This document shows, piece by piece, positions 33,201 to 42,053 of a stretch of 64,000 nt of DNA (position 1 is the stretch's first letter; the number at the start of each line of letters is the position of its first letter). This stretch comes from Vibrio navarrensis (GTDB taxonomy: Bacteria; Pseudomonadota; Gammaproteobacteria; Enterobacterales; Vibrionaceae), in contig NZ_CP065217.1 in assembly GCF_015767675.1 (NCBI RefSeq), positions 3,410,001-3,474,000 on the forward strand, written 5' to 3'. The notes beneath the pieces are model-generated. The model was given only the letters and a program-made list of their open reading frames with translations. It had not been told where the DNA came from and searched no databases. The position numbers were made by a program, and so were the translations under genes.

Positions 33201-35028
33201 AATTCGTGATGTGCTCCTGAATTAAATCTAAAAACGGATCGGCGTATTTTTCCAACTTGCGCTGCCCCACCCCACTCACCGCCAACATTTCGCCATACGA
33301 GGTCGGCAATATTTCGGCCATATCGATCAAGGTCGCATCACTGAACACCACGTAAGGAGGCAGGCCTTCTTCATCGGCGATCGATTTACGCAGTTTGCGC
33401 AGTTTGGCGAACAGTTTCTTATCGTAATGTTTGTTGGAGAGCTTATCGGCTTTGGCGCTGCGCACGGTGGTATCCAAACGCGGCACCGCCAACTCAAGCG
33501 CAACATCCCCGCGTAGCAACGGACGCGCCTCTTCCGTCAGTTGTAGCGTCGAGTTGCGAGTGATGTTTTGCAGCAGCAGCCCTTTGTGGATCAACTGACG
33601 AAAAATACTGACCCAATAATCATGACTGTGATCGCGCCCAAGGCCATAGGTGGTGATTTTGTCGTGGCCATTTTCTCGAATGCGGATGTTTTGCATCCCG
33701 CGCAGCACTTCCACCACATAACCCATACCGAAGCTTTGGTTAACGCGGTACACACAGGAAAGTGCTTTGCGCGCCTCTTCGGTGGCATCAAAATGTTTCG
33801 GTGGATCAAGGCAAATGTCGCAGTTGCCGCACGGCTTGTCGCGATACTCACCAAAGTAGTTAAGCAGTACCTGACGACGGCACGTCTGCGCTTCGGCAAA
33901 CGCACTCATGGCATTCAGCTTGTGGCTCTCCACCTGCTTTTGTGGCCCGTCATCTTTCTCATCCAACATGCGCCGCAGCCAAGTAATGTCGGCCGGATCG
34001 TAGAGCATCATCGCTTCGGCTGGCAGGCCATCACGTCCTGCTCGCCCAGTTTCCTGATAGTAGGATTCAATGTTGCGCGGGATGTCAAAATGGACCACAA
34101 ACCGCACGTTGGGCTTGTTGATCCCCATACCAAACGCGACCGTGGCTACGACGATCTGAATATCATCACGCTGAAACGCTTCTTGGACATAGGCACGCTC
34201 ATCGGCGTCCATACCGGCGTGATAACCCGCCGCACGGATATGGTTGTTGCACAGCTTCTCGGTCAGCATCTCCACTTTTTTACGGCTGCCACAGTAGATA
34301 ATGCCGCAGTTGCCTTTTTGCGTTTCCAAATAGCGGATCACTTGCGAAACGGGTTTGTGTTTTTCGACCAAATCGTAGCGAATGTTGGGGCGGTCAAAGC
34401 TACCCAGATAAACGTGCGGTTGCTTAAGGTGCAAACGGCTAAGAATATCACTGCGCGTAGCGTCATCGGCGGTGGCAGTGAGCGCCATAAACGGCACTTG
34501 GGCAAAGCGTTGCTTTAACTGGCCAAGCGCCGCGTATTCCGGACGAAAGTCATGCCCCCACTGGGAAATACAGTGCGCCTCATCCACCGCAATCATCGCC
34601 AACGGCAAATTTTCCAGCCGTTCCATAAAATCGCGCATCAGCACCCGTTCCGGTGAGGTATACACCAGCTTCAACTCGCCAGCGTGCATGCGGTTATACA
34701 CGCTGAGCAAATCCTCGCGTGTCATGGTTGAGTTAACGCACTCTGCCGCCACGCCGTTGGCTTTGAGTTGATCCACTTGGTCTTTCATCAGTGAGATCAG
34801 CGGGGAAATCACTAAAGTGATGCCCGGCAGCACCAACGCTGGGATCTGGTAACAGAGCGATTTACCGCCACCGGTCGGCATGATCACGAGGCTATCTTGC
34901 CCGTTGAGCGCGGCGTCAATCACCTGCTGCTGGCCGACACGGAAGGTCTGATAGCCAAACACCGCTTGCAAGACACTTTGCGGCGTCGTTGGCAATTCGG
35001 CAGGGTCAGCAAGCAGCGTGGAAGTCAT
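33193..35028 (-). CDS. recQ: ATP-dependent DNA helicase RecQ
   Basis: A 3'-5' superfamily 2 helicase of recombination and replication restart. Domain order: helicase core with Walker A (TGGGKSLCYQ, ~50), DEAH (AVDEAHCISQWGHDF), motif VI QETGRAGRDG; the RQC zinc region (RRQVLLNYFGE then CGNCDIC); and a C-terminal HRDC domain (~530-605). The 611-aa length matches E. coli. The DUF3630-like gene overlaps its 3' end. No LexA site was found upstream. Confidence 0.97.
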   Translation of the reverse strand: MTSTLLADPAELPTTPQSVLQAVFGYQTFRVGQQQVIDAALNGQDSLVIMPTGGGKSLCYQIPALVLPGITLVISPLISLMKDQVDQLKANGVAAECVNSTMTREDLLSVYNRMHAGELKLVYTSPERVLMRDFMERLENLPLAMIAVDEAHCISQWGHDFRPEYAALGQLKQRFAQVPFMALTATADDATRSDILSRLHLKQPHVYLGSFDRPNIRYDLVEKHKPVSQVIRYLETQKGNCGIIYCGSRKKVEMLTEKLCNNHIRAAGYHAGMDADERAYVQEAFQRDDIQIVVATVAFGMGINKPNVRFVVHFDIPRNIESYYQETGRAGRDGLPAEAMMLYDPADITWLRRMLDEKDDGPQKQVESHKLNAMSAFAEAQTCRRQVLLNYFGEYRDKPCGNCDICLDPPKHFDATEEARKALSCVYRVNQSFGMGYVVEVLRGMQNIRIRENGHDKITTYGLGRDHSHDYWVSIFRQLIHKGLLLQNITRNSTLQLTEEARPLLRGDVALELAVPRLDTTVRSAKADKLSNKHYDKKLFAKLRKLRKSIADEEGLPPYVVFSDATLIDMAEILPTSYGEMLAVSGVGQRKLEKYADPFLDLIQEHITNYG

Positions 35029-35201
35029 GGATATACTCAGTTAGTTTTGCAAAGAGGTGCACGTCCAGCACAAGGCTGGGAGCGTTAATGAGGGCATATT
35101 GTAAAGGGGTTTGATGGTGAATAAAACCGCAAAATACTAGGTGATTGCTTAGCCCGCTCGTATACTGGCCCATCCTTTGAAACAACGACAGTGAAGGCGA
35201 A

Positions 35202-36116
35202 ATGACAATAGAAGAACAACAACGCGTACGCCAAGGTGTGCTTCTGGCCATCGGCGCTTATACCATGTGGGGCATTGCACCCATCTATTTCAAATCGATC
35301 TCGTCCGTTTCGGCGCTGGAGATCCTCAGTCACCGCGTGGTTTGGTCTTTCTTCTTATTGGCTGCCTTACTGCATTTTGGGCGCAACTGGCGTGCCGTCA
35401 GCGCCGTGATCACCAATAAAAGCAAAATGCTTTATCTGGTTTCAACCGCTATTTTGGTCGGGGTCAACTGGCTGATTTTCATCTGGGCGGTCAATGCCAA
35501 CCACATGCTTGACGCAAGCTTGGGCTATTACATCAACCCGCTTTTCAACGTCTTGCTCGGGATGATTTTTCTCGGTGAGCGGCTGCGCAAATTGCAGTGG
35601 TTCGCTGTCGCGCTTGCTGCCTGCGGGGTACTGGTGCAGTTGGTGATGTTTGGCTCTGTGCCTATCGTCGCCATAGCGCTCGCCATGAGTTTCGGCGTGT
35701 ATGGCCTACTGCGTAAAAAAGTCAGCGTTGACGCGCAAACGGGCTTGTTTATCGAAACCTTGGTCATGCTGCCAGCAGCGGCCATCTATTTGCTGTTTAT
35801 TGCCTCTACCTCGACGTCAAACCTACTGGACAACCCAGCCAGTCTGAACATCCTCTTGGTCGCGGCAGGCGTAGTCACCACCTTACCCCTACTCTGCTTT
35901 ACCGGTGCGGCAACGCGACTCAAGCTCTCTACTTTGGGGTTTTTCCAATACATTGGCCCAAGCTTGATGTTTTTGCTCGCCGTACTGATTTATGGCGAAG
36001 CATTTACCTCCGACAAAGCCATCACCTTCGCCTTTATCTGGGGAGCGTTGCTGCTCTTTAGCTTTGATGGGCTGCGCAACAACCGTAACGTTAGGCGTGC
36101 TGCCACCGCGCAGTGA
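35202..36116 (+). CDS. rarD: RarD, EamA-family inner-membrane transporter
   Basis: A 304-aa protein with ten predicted membrane helices in two EamA halves (GAYTMWGIAPIYFK at the start of the first; FGVYGLLRKKVSVDA at the start of the second). This is the RarD protein linked to chloramphenicol sensitivity in Pseudomonas; the substrate is not known. GAAGG upstream of the ATG supports the start. It is divergent from recQ and ends at a clear terminator (36152-36184). Confidence 0.88.
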   Translation: MTIEEQQRVRQGVLLAIGAYTMWGIAPIYFKSISSVSALEILSHRVVWSFFLLAALLHFGRNWRAVSAVITNKSKMLYLVSTAILVGVNWLIFIWAVNANHMLDASLGYYINPLFNVLLGMIFLGERLRKLQWFAVALAACGVLVQLVMFGSVPIVAIALAMSFGVYGLLRKKVSVDAQTGLFIETLVMLPAAAIYLLFIASTSTSNLLDNPASLNILLVAAGVVTTLPLLCFTGAATRLKLSTLGFFQYIGPSLMFLLAVLIYGEAFTSDKAITFAFIWGALLLFSFDGLRNNRNVRRAATAQ

Positions 36117-36151
36117 TCGTTTTTTACAAGACAAGCCCCTAATTCGTCGAT

Positions 36152-36184
36152 AAGCTTGGTCGCAAACTGACCAAGCTTTTTTTT
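36152..36184 (+). terminator. rarD terminator
   Basis: The stem AAGCTTGGTC / GACCAAGCTT with loop GCAAACT is followed by eight T residues. It ends only 6-7 bases before the AraC-type gene start. Confidence 0.9.
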
Positions 36185-36190
36185 CAATTG

Positions 36191-36988
36191 ATGGAACAGA
36201 TCCACTACATTCCGACTCATCATGAGCAACTCAGCCTGATCGATGCGAAATATCAGAAGTTTGCCTTCTCGCGGCATTACCATCTGGATTTCCATATCGG
36301 GCTGATTACCCATGGCGAGCAGAAATTCCAGCATCAAGGTTCTCACCATCACGTCGGCCACGGTCAAATCGTGATCATGCCACCGGATGAGCTGCACGAT
36401 GGGGAAGCCAAACTAGAGAGCGGCTATCAAGTCAATGTGTTTGCGATCGAGCCACACCTGTTAAGTGATCTCGCCGATCTTAAGCAAAACGGTCAAATTA
36501 TCGGCTTTAATCAGTTGATCATCTCCGATCCTGCGATTTTCTTACAATTACGCAACCTACATAGCTTGCTGCGTGAAGAAAAGCTCAGTGTGCTAACCAA
36601 AGATTGCCTTCCTTTTGAAGGGTTTAACTCGCTTTTTGATCGTTATGGATCGTTGAGCAGGCAAAAAGTGGTACCGCTTGGCCAGAAATCGATGAGCAGT
36701 TTAAAAGAGTATTTGATGACGCATCTTGACCAAGCGGTGCGTTTAGACACACTCGCCGCGCTTTGTCAGCTCTCTCCGACGCAATTCCAGCGCCAATTTA
36801 AGGCGCAAATGGGCATTACTCCCTATGCGTGGTTTAGCCGCCTGCGTTTGGAGCAGGCGATGAAACTGCTGCACGCCGGGTACTCGGCCACCGATGTTGC
36901 TCATCAAATTGGCTATTACGATCAAGCGCATTTCACTAAAGCTTTCAAACACACCTATGGCGTAACTCCAGCGCAAATTTCTCGCTAA
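36191..36988 (+). CDS. AraC-family transcriptional regulator
   Basis: A 265-aa regulator: an N-terminal cupin-like ligand domain with a His-rich strand (FSRHYHLDFHIGLITHGEQ; HQGSHHHVGHGQIVIMPPDE) and a C-terminal double helix-turn-helix (about 165-262, LDTLAALCQLSPTQFQRQFK and ATDVAHQIGYYDQAHFTKAF). The ATG at 36191 is preferred over a TTG one codon earlier. No ribosome-binding sequence is visible because the rarD terminator T-tract abuts the start. It precedes a LysE-type exporter in the same direction, an arrangement that suggests it controls that gene. The effector is unknown. Confidence 0.85.
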   Translation: MEQIHYIPTHHEQLSLIDAKYQKFAFSRHYHLDFHIGLITHGEQKFQHQGSHHHVGHGQIVIMPPDELHDGEAKLESGYQVNVFAIEPHLLSDLADLKQNGQIIGFNQLIISDPAIFLQLRNLHSLLREEKLSVLTKDCLPFEGFNSLFDRYGSLSRQKVVPLGQKSMSSLKEYLMTHLDQAVRLDTLAALCQLSPTQFQRQFKAQMGITPYAWFSRLRLEQAMKLLHAGYSATDVAHQIGYYDQAHFTKAFKHTYGVTPAQISR

Positions 36989-37064
36989 GCTGTCGATAAT
37001 TTACAAGCGCGCGGCTGCTGCGTCAGAGACAATCCGTCTCACGATGTATTGATTGAGATCTTTT

Positions 37065-37736
37065 ATGAATGAACTAACCGTATTACTCACCTTAGCCAGT
37101 GTGCACTTTGTCGCTTTAATGAGCCCAGGGCCGGATGTCGCCTTGGTGGTACAAAACGCTTCCCGTTACGGCCGTCAAACCGGGCTGTTTATTGCTTTGG
37201 GTCTGTCGGTTGGCATCTTGCTGCATTCGCTGCTGAGCCTGACCGGGGTCAGCTATCTGGTCCACCAGCAGCCTTTGCTTTATACCCTGTTGCAGCTCTT
37301 GGGCGGCAGCTATCTGCTCTATCTCGGTATCGGCGCACTGCGCGCAGTGCTAAGCCACAAAGCGGCTTGCAACGGCGAACCCACACGCGCCGCAGCAACA
37401 TTGCAGCTCAATAACCAACGCCAAGCTTTTCTCAAAGGCTTTGCCACCAATATCCTCAATCCTAAAGCGCTGGTGTTTTTTGTCAGCTTACTCTCCAGCT
37501 TGATCCCCAGCAGCATGTCGCTCAGCGGCAAAGCGATGGCGATCGGTATCTTGTTCAGCCTGTCTTTGGCTTGGTTTACCAGTCTCGCTTGGGCACTTTC
37601 GGGTTCGCGGGTACAAAAACATTTGCAGCAAGCAAGCGTCTATATCGATGGAATTTGTGGCGTGCTGTTCTGCTTAATCGGCAGCGGAATCTTGTACCGC
37701 AGCGTCTCAAGTTGGTTAACGCACAGTTTGGCATAG
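37065..37736 (+). CDS. LysE/RhtB-family amino-acid exporter
   Basis: A 223-aa inner-membrane protein with about six helices and the family signature SPGPDVALVVQNASRYGRQTG near the N-terminus. LysE/RhtB members export amino acids or their derivatives. The ATG at 37065 gives family-typical length; an in-frame TTG four codons upstream would only add MRSF. The preceding AraC-type gene is the likely regulator. The substrate cannot be read from the sequence. Confidence 0.85.
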   Translation: MNELTVLLTLASVHFVALMSPGPDVALVVQNASRYGRQTGLFIALGLSVGILLHSLLSLTGVSYLVHQQPLLYTLLQLLGGSYLLYLGIGALRAVLSHKAACNGEPTRAAATLQLNNQRQAFLKGFATNILNPKALVFFVSLLSSLIPSSMSLSGKAMAIGILFSLSLAWFTSLAWALSGSRVQKHLQQASVYIDGICGVLFCLIGSGILYRSVSSWLTHSLA

Positions 37737-37746
37737 CGTTTTGCTC

Positions 37747-37776
37747 GCTCACTTGTAAGAGATCTCTCACAAGTGA
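37747..37776. promoter_or_regulatory. VarA/GacA-type operator upstream of the CsrB RNA
   Basis: TGTAAG-N6-CTCACA (37754-37771) matches the GacA/VarA/UvrY consensus TGTAAG-N6-CTTACA except for one base. It forms the core of a 30-base near-perfect palindrome with one mismatch. It lies about 165 bases upstream of the predicted CsrB start, as in other csrB genes. Confidence 0.7.
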
Positions 37777-37932
37777 GTAAGCCAACGTCGAAAGCTGCGT
37801 GCGACAAGGTAATAAAAGTCAAGATAACTCATTGATAATTAATTATTTGCGCAATTATTATTCAATCAATAAAACCATAAAAACGCCAAAACACGCCTTG
37901 TTGCCAGAGTGAATCACGCTAATATGGACCCT

Positions 37933-38343
37933 GTCGGAAGGATGCTGACACGGAACAGGAAATCACCAAGGATTCGGTGGTCTTCAGGAAGGAGACACGG
38001 TTACTCAGGATGAGCAATCGGCACGGACAGCAAACTGGACATTGAACGGACGCAAGCGTAACTAGGATGGTTACGACTAAGGATGGCAATGGACACCTCT
38101 GGAAGAGGAAGGACTTTACATCAGGATGATGTCAGGGACACCGCTCAGGGAACAAGTGATGGATACCAACGAGGATTGTTGGTCGACCAGGATAGGGTCA
38201 AGGACACCGCTAGGATGGCGACGTAAGGACTAAGCTGACGGATTCGGCATACTATCAAGGATTTGATGCAGGGAGCACTTTCGTAGCTGGATTGCTGCAA
38301 GTAAGACTATAACCCCGGTGGGCATACGCTCCCGGGGTTTTTC
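37933..38343 (+). ncRNA. csrB: CsrB-family small RNA (CsrA sponge)
   Basis: The ~410-base segment has no plausible reading frame but holds about 30 GGA motifs, many as AGGA, CAGGA or AAGGA in short hairpin loops. This is the hallmark of CsrB/CsrC RNAs that sequester CsrA. A promoter (TTGTTG, 16 bases, TAATAT at 37920-37925) places the start near 37933. The RNA ends at a GC-rich terminator (stem AACCCCGG / CCGGGGTT, 38311-38342). A VarA-type operator lies upstream. Vibrio species carry several such RNAs downstream of VarS/VarA; which copy this is cannot be said. Confidence 0.9.
38311..38343 (+). terminator. Terminator of the CsrB RNA
   Basis: AACCCCGG pairs with CCGGGGTT around an internal GTGGG/CTCCC stem, followed by five T residues. 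Confidence 0.9.
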
Positions 38344-38378
38344 TTTGCTTGCCATGTTAATCCAATTCATTCATAAAA

Positions 38379-38401
38379 AAACGGCGCGTTTTGCGCCGTT
38401 T
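38379..38401 (-). terminator. uvrD terminator
   Basis: The 9-bp stem AAACGGCGC / GCGCCGTTT with a 5-base loop is followed by seven T residues on the minus strand. Confidence 0.85.
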
Positions 38402-38426
38402 GTCATTGAAGCCAATTGATGGGCAA

Positions 38427-40601
38427 TCACATTTTTTCCAGTTTCGCGTAAGCGGTCACTAACCACTTGATCCCTTCACCATTAAAAGCGACTTGTACTC
38501 GGCCTTGCGCGCCACTGCCTTCGAAGTTGATGATAGTGCCTTCGCCAAACTTAGGATGACGCACGCGCGAGCCGAGTGAGAATCCGGTTTCGTTGAAGTT
38601 GTCCTTCACCGCCGCTTGGCTAAAACGGCCACTGCTGGCCGGACGGCTCACTTGCGCTTTCATGCGCACTTCATCTAAGCAAGTTTCCGGGAGCTCACGA
38701 ATAAAGCGTGACGGTTTGTGATACTTATCTTGGCCGTATAAGCGGCGCATTTCGGCGTAGGTGATGTAGAGTTTTTGCATCGCACGCGTCATACCGACGT
38801 AGCACAAACGCCGCTCCTCTTCCAAACGCCCGGCTTCTTCGGCAGACATTTGACTGGGGAACATGCCCTCTTCCACCCCGACCATAAACACCAGCGGGAA
38901 CTCCAATCCTTTGGCGCTGTGCAGGGTCATCAGTTGTACCGCGTCTTCAAAATCGTCCGCTTGGCCTTCCCCCGCTTCTAACGCTGCGTGGGTAAGAAAG
39001 GCGGTCAGCAGACTCATCTCTTGTGCTTCTTCCGGCTTTTCAAACTGACGCGTCGCTGTCACCAGCTCTTCCAAGTTCTCAATACGCGCTTTGGATTTTT
39101 CGCCTTTTTCCTGCTCATACATGCTGTACAGACCCGACGATTTGATTACATGGTCAGTTTGCACGTGCAGCGGCATCTCAAAGCTGTCATCTTCCAAGGC
39201 ATTAATCAGCTCGATGAAACGCCCCAAAGCGGTTGCGGCGCGACCAGTGAGCACTCGCTCTTCAATCAGGCCGATACTCGCTTCCCACAGGGTACAACCG
39301 CGATCACGCGCCGCGAAGCGCACCGTTTCCAGCGTTTTATCCCCCAAGCCGCGGGTCGGGGTGTTGACCACCCGCTCAAACGCTGCGTCGTCATTACGAT
39401 TGGCAATTAAACGCAAGTAGCTCAGGGCATCTTTGATCTCTTGGCGTTCGAAGAAGCGCATGCCGCCGTAAATGCGATATGGCAGACCCGCTTGAATCAA
39501 CGCCTCTTCCAGCACCCGCGACTGGGCGTTATTGCGATACAGCATCGCCGCATCGTTGAGCGCACCGCCTTTGTCTTGCCACTCTTTGATTTTGCTCACC
39601 GCAAAACGCGCTTCGTCCAGCTCGTTGTATGCAGAATAGATCGAGATGGGTTCGCCTTGCACGCCATCGGTCCACAGCTTTTTGCCCAATCGCTCGGTGT
39701 TATTGGCAATCAGTGCGTTCGACGCGTCGAGAATGGTTTTAGTCGAACGGTAGTTTTGCTCAAGGCGGATGGTGTTAACACTTGGAAATTCGAGCGTGAA
39801 CTTCTCAATATTCTCCACTTTTGCCCCGCGCCAACCGTAGATAGATTGATCGTCGTCACCCACGATCATCACATGGCACTCAGGCCCGGCCATCATGCGC
39901 AGCCAAGCGTATTGAATGTTGTTGGTATCTTGAAACTCGTCGACCAAAATGTGCTTAAAGCGCGCTTGGTAATGTTCACGAATGTGTTTTTTCTCACGCA
40001 GTAGCTCGTGGGCGCGCAGCAAAATTTCCGCAAAGTCGACCAAACCCGCACGGTCGCACGCTTCTTGATAAGTGGCATAAAGCTGCAAATAGGTTTTGGT
40101 CACCGGATCATGGTAAGCATCGATGTGCGCTGCACGTAGCCCTTCATCTTTCTTGCCGTTGATCCACCAAGCCACCTGACGCGCTGGCCACTGCTTCTCA
40201 TCTAAGTTTTGCGCTTTGATCAGTCGCTTTAGCAAACGCTGCTGGTCGTCACTATCGATGATCTGGAAATCTTCCGGCAACTTGGCATCGAGATAGTGGG
40301 CACGCAAGATGCGATGACAGATACCGTGAAAGGTGCCGTTCCACATACCCGAGGCACTGCCCATCATCAACTCTTCAATACGGCCGCGCATTTCCGCCGC
40401 CGCTTTGTTGGTGAAGGTGACTGACATGATCGAAAACGGCGACGCTTGCTCCACCGACATCAACCAAGCGATGCGGTGCACCAGAACGCGGGTTTTGCCA
40501 CTGCCGGCACCTGCGAGGACAAGTAGATTTTCAAGTGGCGCGGCAACGGCTTCACGCTGTTTGTCGTTCAGGCCATCGAGTAAAAGTGAAGGATCCATCA
40601 T
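38427..40601 (-). CDS. uvrD: DNA helicase II UvrD
   Basis: Superfamily 1A 3'-5' helicase of nucleotide-excision and mismatch repair. Motifs: Q motif (LNDKQREAV), Walker A GAGSGKT (31-37), Walker B VDEFQDTN, motif III GDDDQSIYGWRGA, motif VI VGMTRAM, and a C-terminal Tudor-like tail (SRVRHPKFGEGTI) that binds RNA polymerase in the family. The 724-aa length is normal. A LexA-type operator overlaps its promoter region, so it should be SOS-induced. The gene is monocistronic with its own terminator. Confidence 0.98.
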   Translation of the reverse strand: MMDPSLLLDGLNDKQREAVAAPLENLLVLAGAGSGKTRVLVHRIAWLMSVEQASPFSIMSVTFTNKAAAEMRGRIEELMMGSASGMWNGTFHGICHRILRAHYLDAKLPEDFQIIDSDDQQRLLKRLIKAQNLDEKQWPARQVAWWINGKKDEGLRAAHIDAYHDPVTKTYLQLYATYQEACDRAGLVDFAEILLRAHELLREKKHIREHYQARFKHILVDEFQDTNNIQYAWLRMMAGPECHVMIVGDDDQSIYGWRGAKVENIEKFTLEFPSVNTIRLEQNYRSTKTILDASNALIANNTERLGKKLWTDGVQGEPISIYSAYNELDEARFAVSKIKEWQDKGGALNDAAMLYRNNAQSRVLEEALIQAGLPYRIYGGMRFFERQEIKDALSYLRLIANRNDDAAFERVVNTPTRGLGDKTLETVRFAARDRGCTLWEASIGLIEERVLTGRAATALGRFIELINALEDDSFEMPLHVQTDHVIKSSGLYSMYEQEKGEKSKARIENLEELVTATRQFEKPEEAQEMSLLTAFLTHAALEAGEGQADDFEDAVQLMTLHSAKGLEFPLVFMVGVEEGMFPSQMSAEEAGRLEEERRLCYVGMTRAMQKLYITYAEMRRLYGQDKYHKPSRFIRELPETCLDEVRMKAQVSRPASSGRFSQAAVKDNFNETGFSLGSRVRHPKFGEGTIINFEGSGAQGRVQVAFNGEGIKWLVTAYAKLEKM

Positions 40602-40610
40602 GATAAGAGC

Positions 40611-40630
40611 TACTGGTTATTTATACAGAA
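40611..40630 (-). promoter_or_regulatory. LexA operator of uvrD
   Basis: On the minus strand TTCTGTATAAATAACCAGTA matches 16 of 20 positions of the LexA consensus, with intact CTG-N10-CAG. It lies 10-29 bases upstream of the uvrD start. E. coli uvrD is a known LexA target. Confidence 0.75.
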
Positions 40631-40861
40631 ACGCCGATTATAACCTAACCAGTTTGCCATTTCAGACAAAATTCACTTTTGAGCAAGCCAAAGCTTATGT
40701 CTATTTTTTCAGATAGTTAGTATGTTTTTTCTGGATCTTTTAAAAAATAGTATTTTTTCCTGAAAGTTTTTTCACCACGTCGCTGTCCTTTTAACCATGC
40801 AAGTCATGGCAAGCGTCAGGCTTGTGTCACTAAGTACAATAATCAGTCTAAGGAACACATC

Positions 40862-41122
40862 ATGAAAAATTCAAATCTCGCCGTTACTGCCGTTGTCACT
40901 GGTTTGCTCGCAATGGGAGGATCGCTTCTGACCGCCGCGCCAGCAATGGCAGCGGAAAAAGAGAAATGCTACGGCGTGGCCAAAGCAGGCAAAAATGACT
41001 GCGCGACTAAATCCAGCTCGTGTGCTGGCACCGCAAAACAAGATAACCAGAAAGATGCGTTTGTCGTATTGCCAAAAGGCCTGTGTGACAAACTTGCTGG
41101 CGGCAGCACTAAAGCCTCTTAA
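40862..41122 (+). CDS. bufA: Bufferin precursor peptide (DUF2282, BufA1-like)
   Basis: An 86-aa precursor with a Sec signal peptide (cleavage near AMA-A, residue 30) and a mature part of about 55 residues containing four cysteines: C36, C47, C54 and C75. DUF2282 proteins encoded beside DUF692 enzymes are bufferins, RiPPs whose cysteines are modified before export and which bind copper in the periplasm (shown in Caulobacter). The four-Cys pattern fits class 1. The upstream gap 40631-40861 is very AT-rich; TACAAT near 40840 is a possible -10, with no clear operator. A hairpin follows the stop, then bufB. Confidence 0.85.
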   Translation: MKNSNLAVTAVVTGLLAMGGSLLTAAPAMAAEKEKCYGVAKAGKNDCATKSSSCAGTAKQDNQKDAFVVLPKGLCDKLAGGSTKAS

Positions 41123-41143
41123 TCCAAACGCACCTCATTAGAA

Positions 41144-41171
41144 AGGAGCTCGGCACTCAACCCCAGCTCCT
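41144..41171 (+). terminator. Hairpin between bufA and bufB, possible attenuator
   Basis: The 7-bp stem AGGAGCT / AGCTCCT with a 14-base loop is followed by CTTTCC, a weak terminator-like end. It could lower bufB-bufD transcription or stabilise bufA mRNA, giving more precursor than enzyme. Confidence 0.4.
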
Positions 41172-41201
41172 CTTTCCCCTAGCAAGCAAATGGAGCAGAC
41201 A

Positions 41202-42053
41202 ATGGCAAATACTTACCATGACGATGTTGGGGTGGGTTTGCGGCTTGCGCATCTTGACTATTTTTACCAGCAACGACCGCCGCTTTCTTGGCTGGAGATA
41301 CACAGCGAGAATTACTTTCACCCACACACGCTAGAGCGGAAAAAACTCAACCAACTGGCCAACGATTATCAACTGGGCTGTCATGGAATCGGTTTATCTC
41401 TCGGCTCGGTGGATGGCATCGACTCCTCGCATCTACAACGTTTGAAAGCCTTGGTGGATGATTTACAACCGCGCTTTGTTTCTGACCATCTCAGTTGGAG
41501 CGAACACGGCGGGCACTATTTTAATGATCTGCTGCCACTGCCTTACACTGAAGAAGCTCTCGAGGTGTTTTGCCGCAATGTGCTAAGGGTTCAGGAGTAT
41601 CTTGGGCGCGCCATCTTGGTGGAGAATCCGTCCAGTTACGTTCGCTATCAGCACTCGACCATCAGCGAGTGGCAATTTCTCGCCGAAGTGCAGCGCCGTA
41701 CCGACTGTCGTTTACTGCTCGATCTCAATAACGTGTATGTTTCGGCGTACAACCACGGGTTCGACTGCCAAGAATATCTCGCCGCGCTTCCGGCCGATTG
41801 TGTCGACGAAATTCATTTGGCTGGCTTTACCATCAAGTCGCTACCACAAGGCGAAATATGGATAGATACCCACAGCCAACCCGTTTCACCGGCTGTCTGG
41901 CAACTTTATCAAGCGTGGATTGCCAAGCATGGTCGACGCCACACCTTAATTGAGTGGGATCTCGATTTGCCCGCGCCCGACGTGCTGCTAGGCGAAGCGC
42001 GCAAAGCAAGCGACCTGCTCTTTCAGTCATGCCTTGCAAAGGAGGCATCATGA
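41202..42053 (+). CDS. bufB: DUF692/MNIO multinuclear iron oxidase (BufB)
   Basis: MNIO enzymes use two or three iron ions in a TIM barrel to oxidise cysteines of peptide precursors. Metal ligands are visible in the expected places: H and E in LEIHSENYF, DHLSW and EHGGHYF, VENPSSYV, LLDLNNVYVSAYNHG, EIHLAGF, DTHSQPV and LIEWD. The ATG at 41202 (283 aa) has GGAG at ideal spacing; the in-frame ATG at 41190 would place that GGAG inside the gene. It overlaps bufC by four bases (ATGA). Its substrate should be the upstream four-Cys peptide. Confidence 0.92.
   Translation: MANTYHDDVGVGLRLAHLDYFYQQRPPLSWLEIHSENYFHPHTLERKKLNQLANDYQLGCHGIGLSLGSVDGIDSSHLQRLKALVDDLQPRFVSDHLSWSEHGGHYFNDLLPLPYTEEALEVFCRNVLRVQEYLGRAILVENPSSYVRYQHSTISEWQFLAEVQRRTDCRLLLDLNNVYVSAYNHGFDCQEYLAALPADCVDEIHLAGFTIKSLPQGEIWIDTHSQPVSPAVWQLYQAWIAKHGRRHTLIEWDLDLPAPDVLLGEARKASDLLFQSCLAKEAS

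Noticed and set aside
33568..34518. A 316-codon frame antisense to recQ
   Set aside because: Mirror of a strongly conserved helicase gene in a GC-biased codon context; no recognisable domain or ribosome-binding sequence.
37747..37776. The 30-base palindrome as a terminator of the LysE exporter gene
   Set aside because: No T-tract follows on either strand, and the core matches the VarA/GacA operator.
37933..38343. The GGA-rich segment as a CRISPR or tandem-repeat array
   Set aside because: The motifs are short, unevenly spaced and sit in hairpins; there are no constant repeats and spacers.
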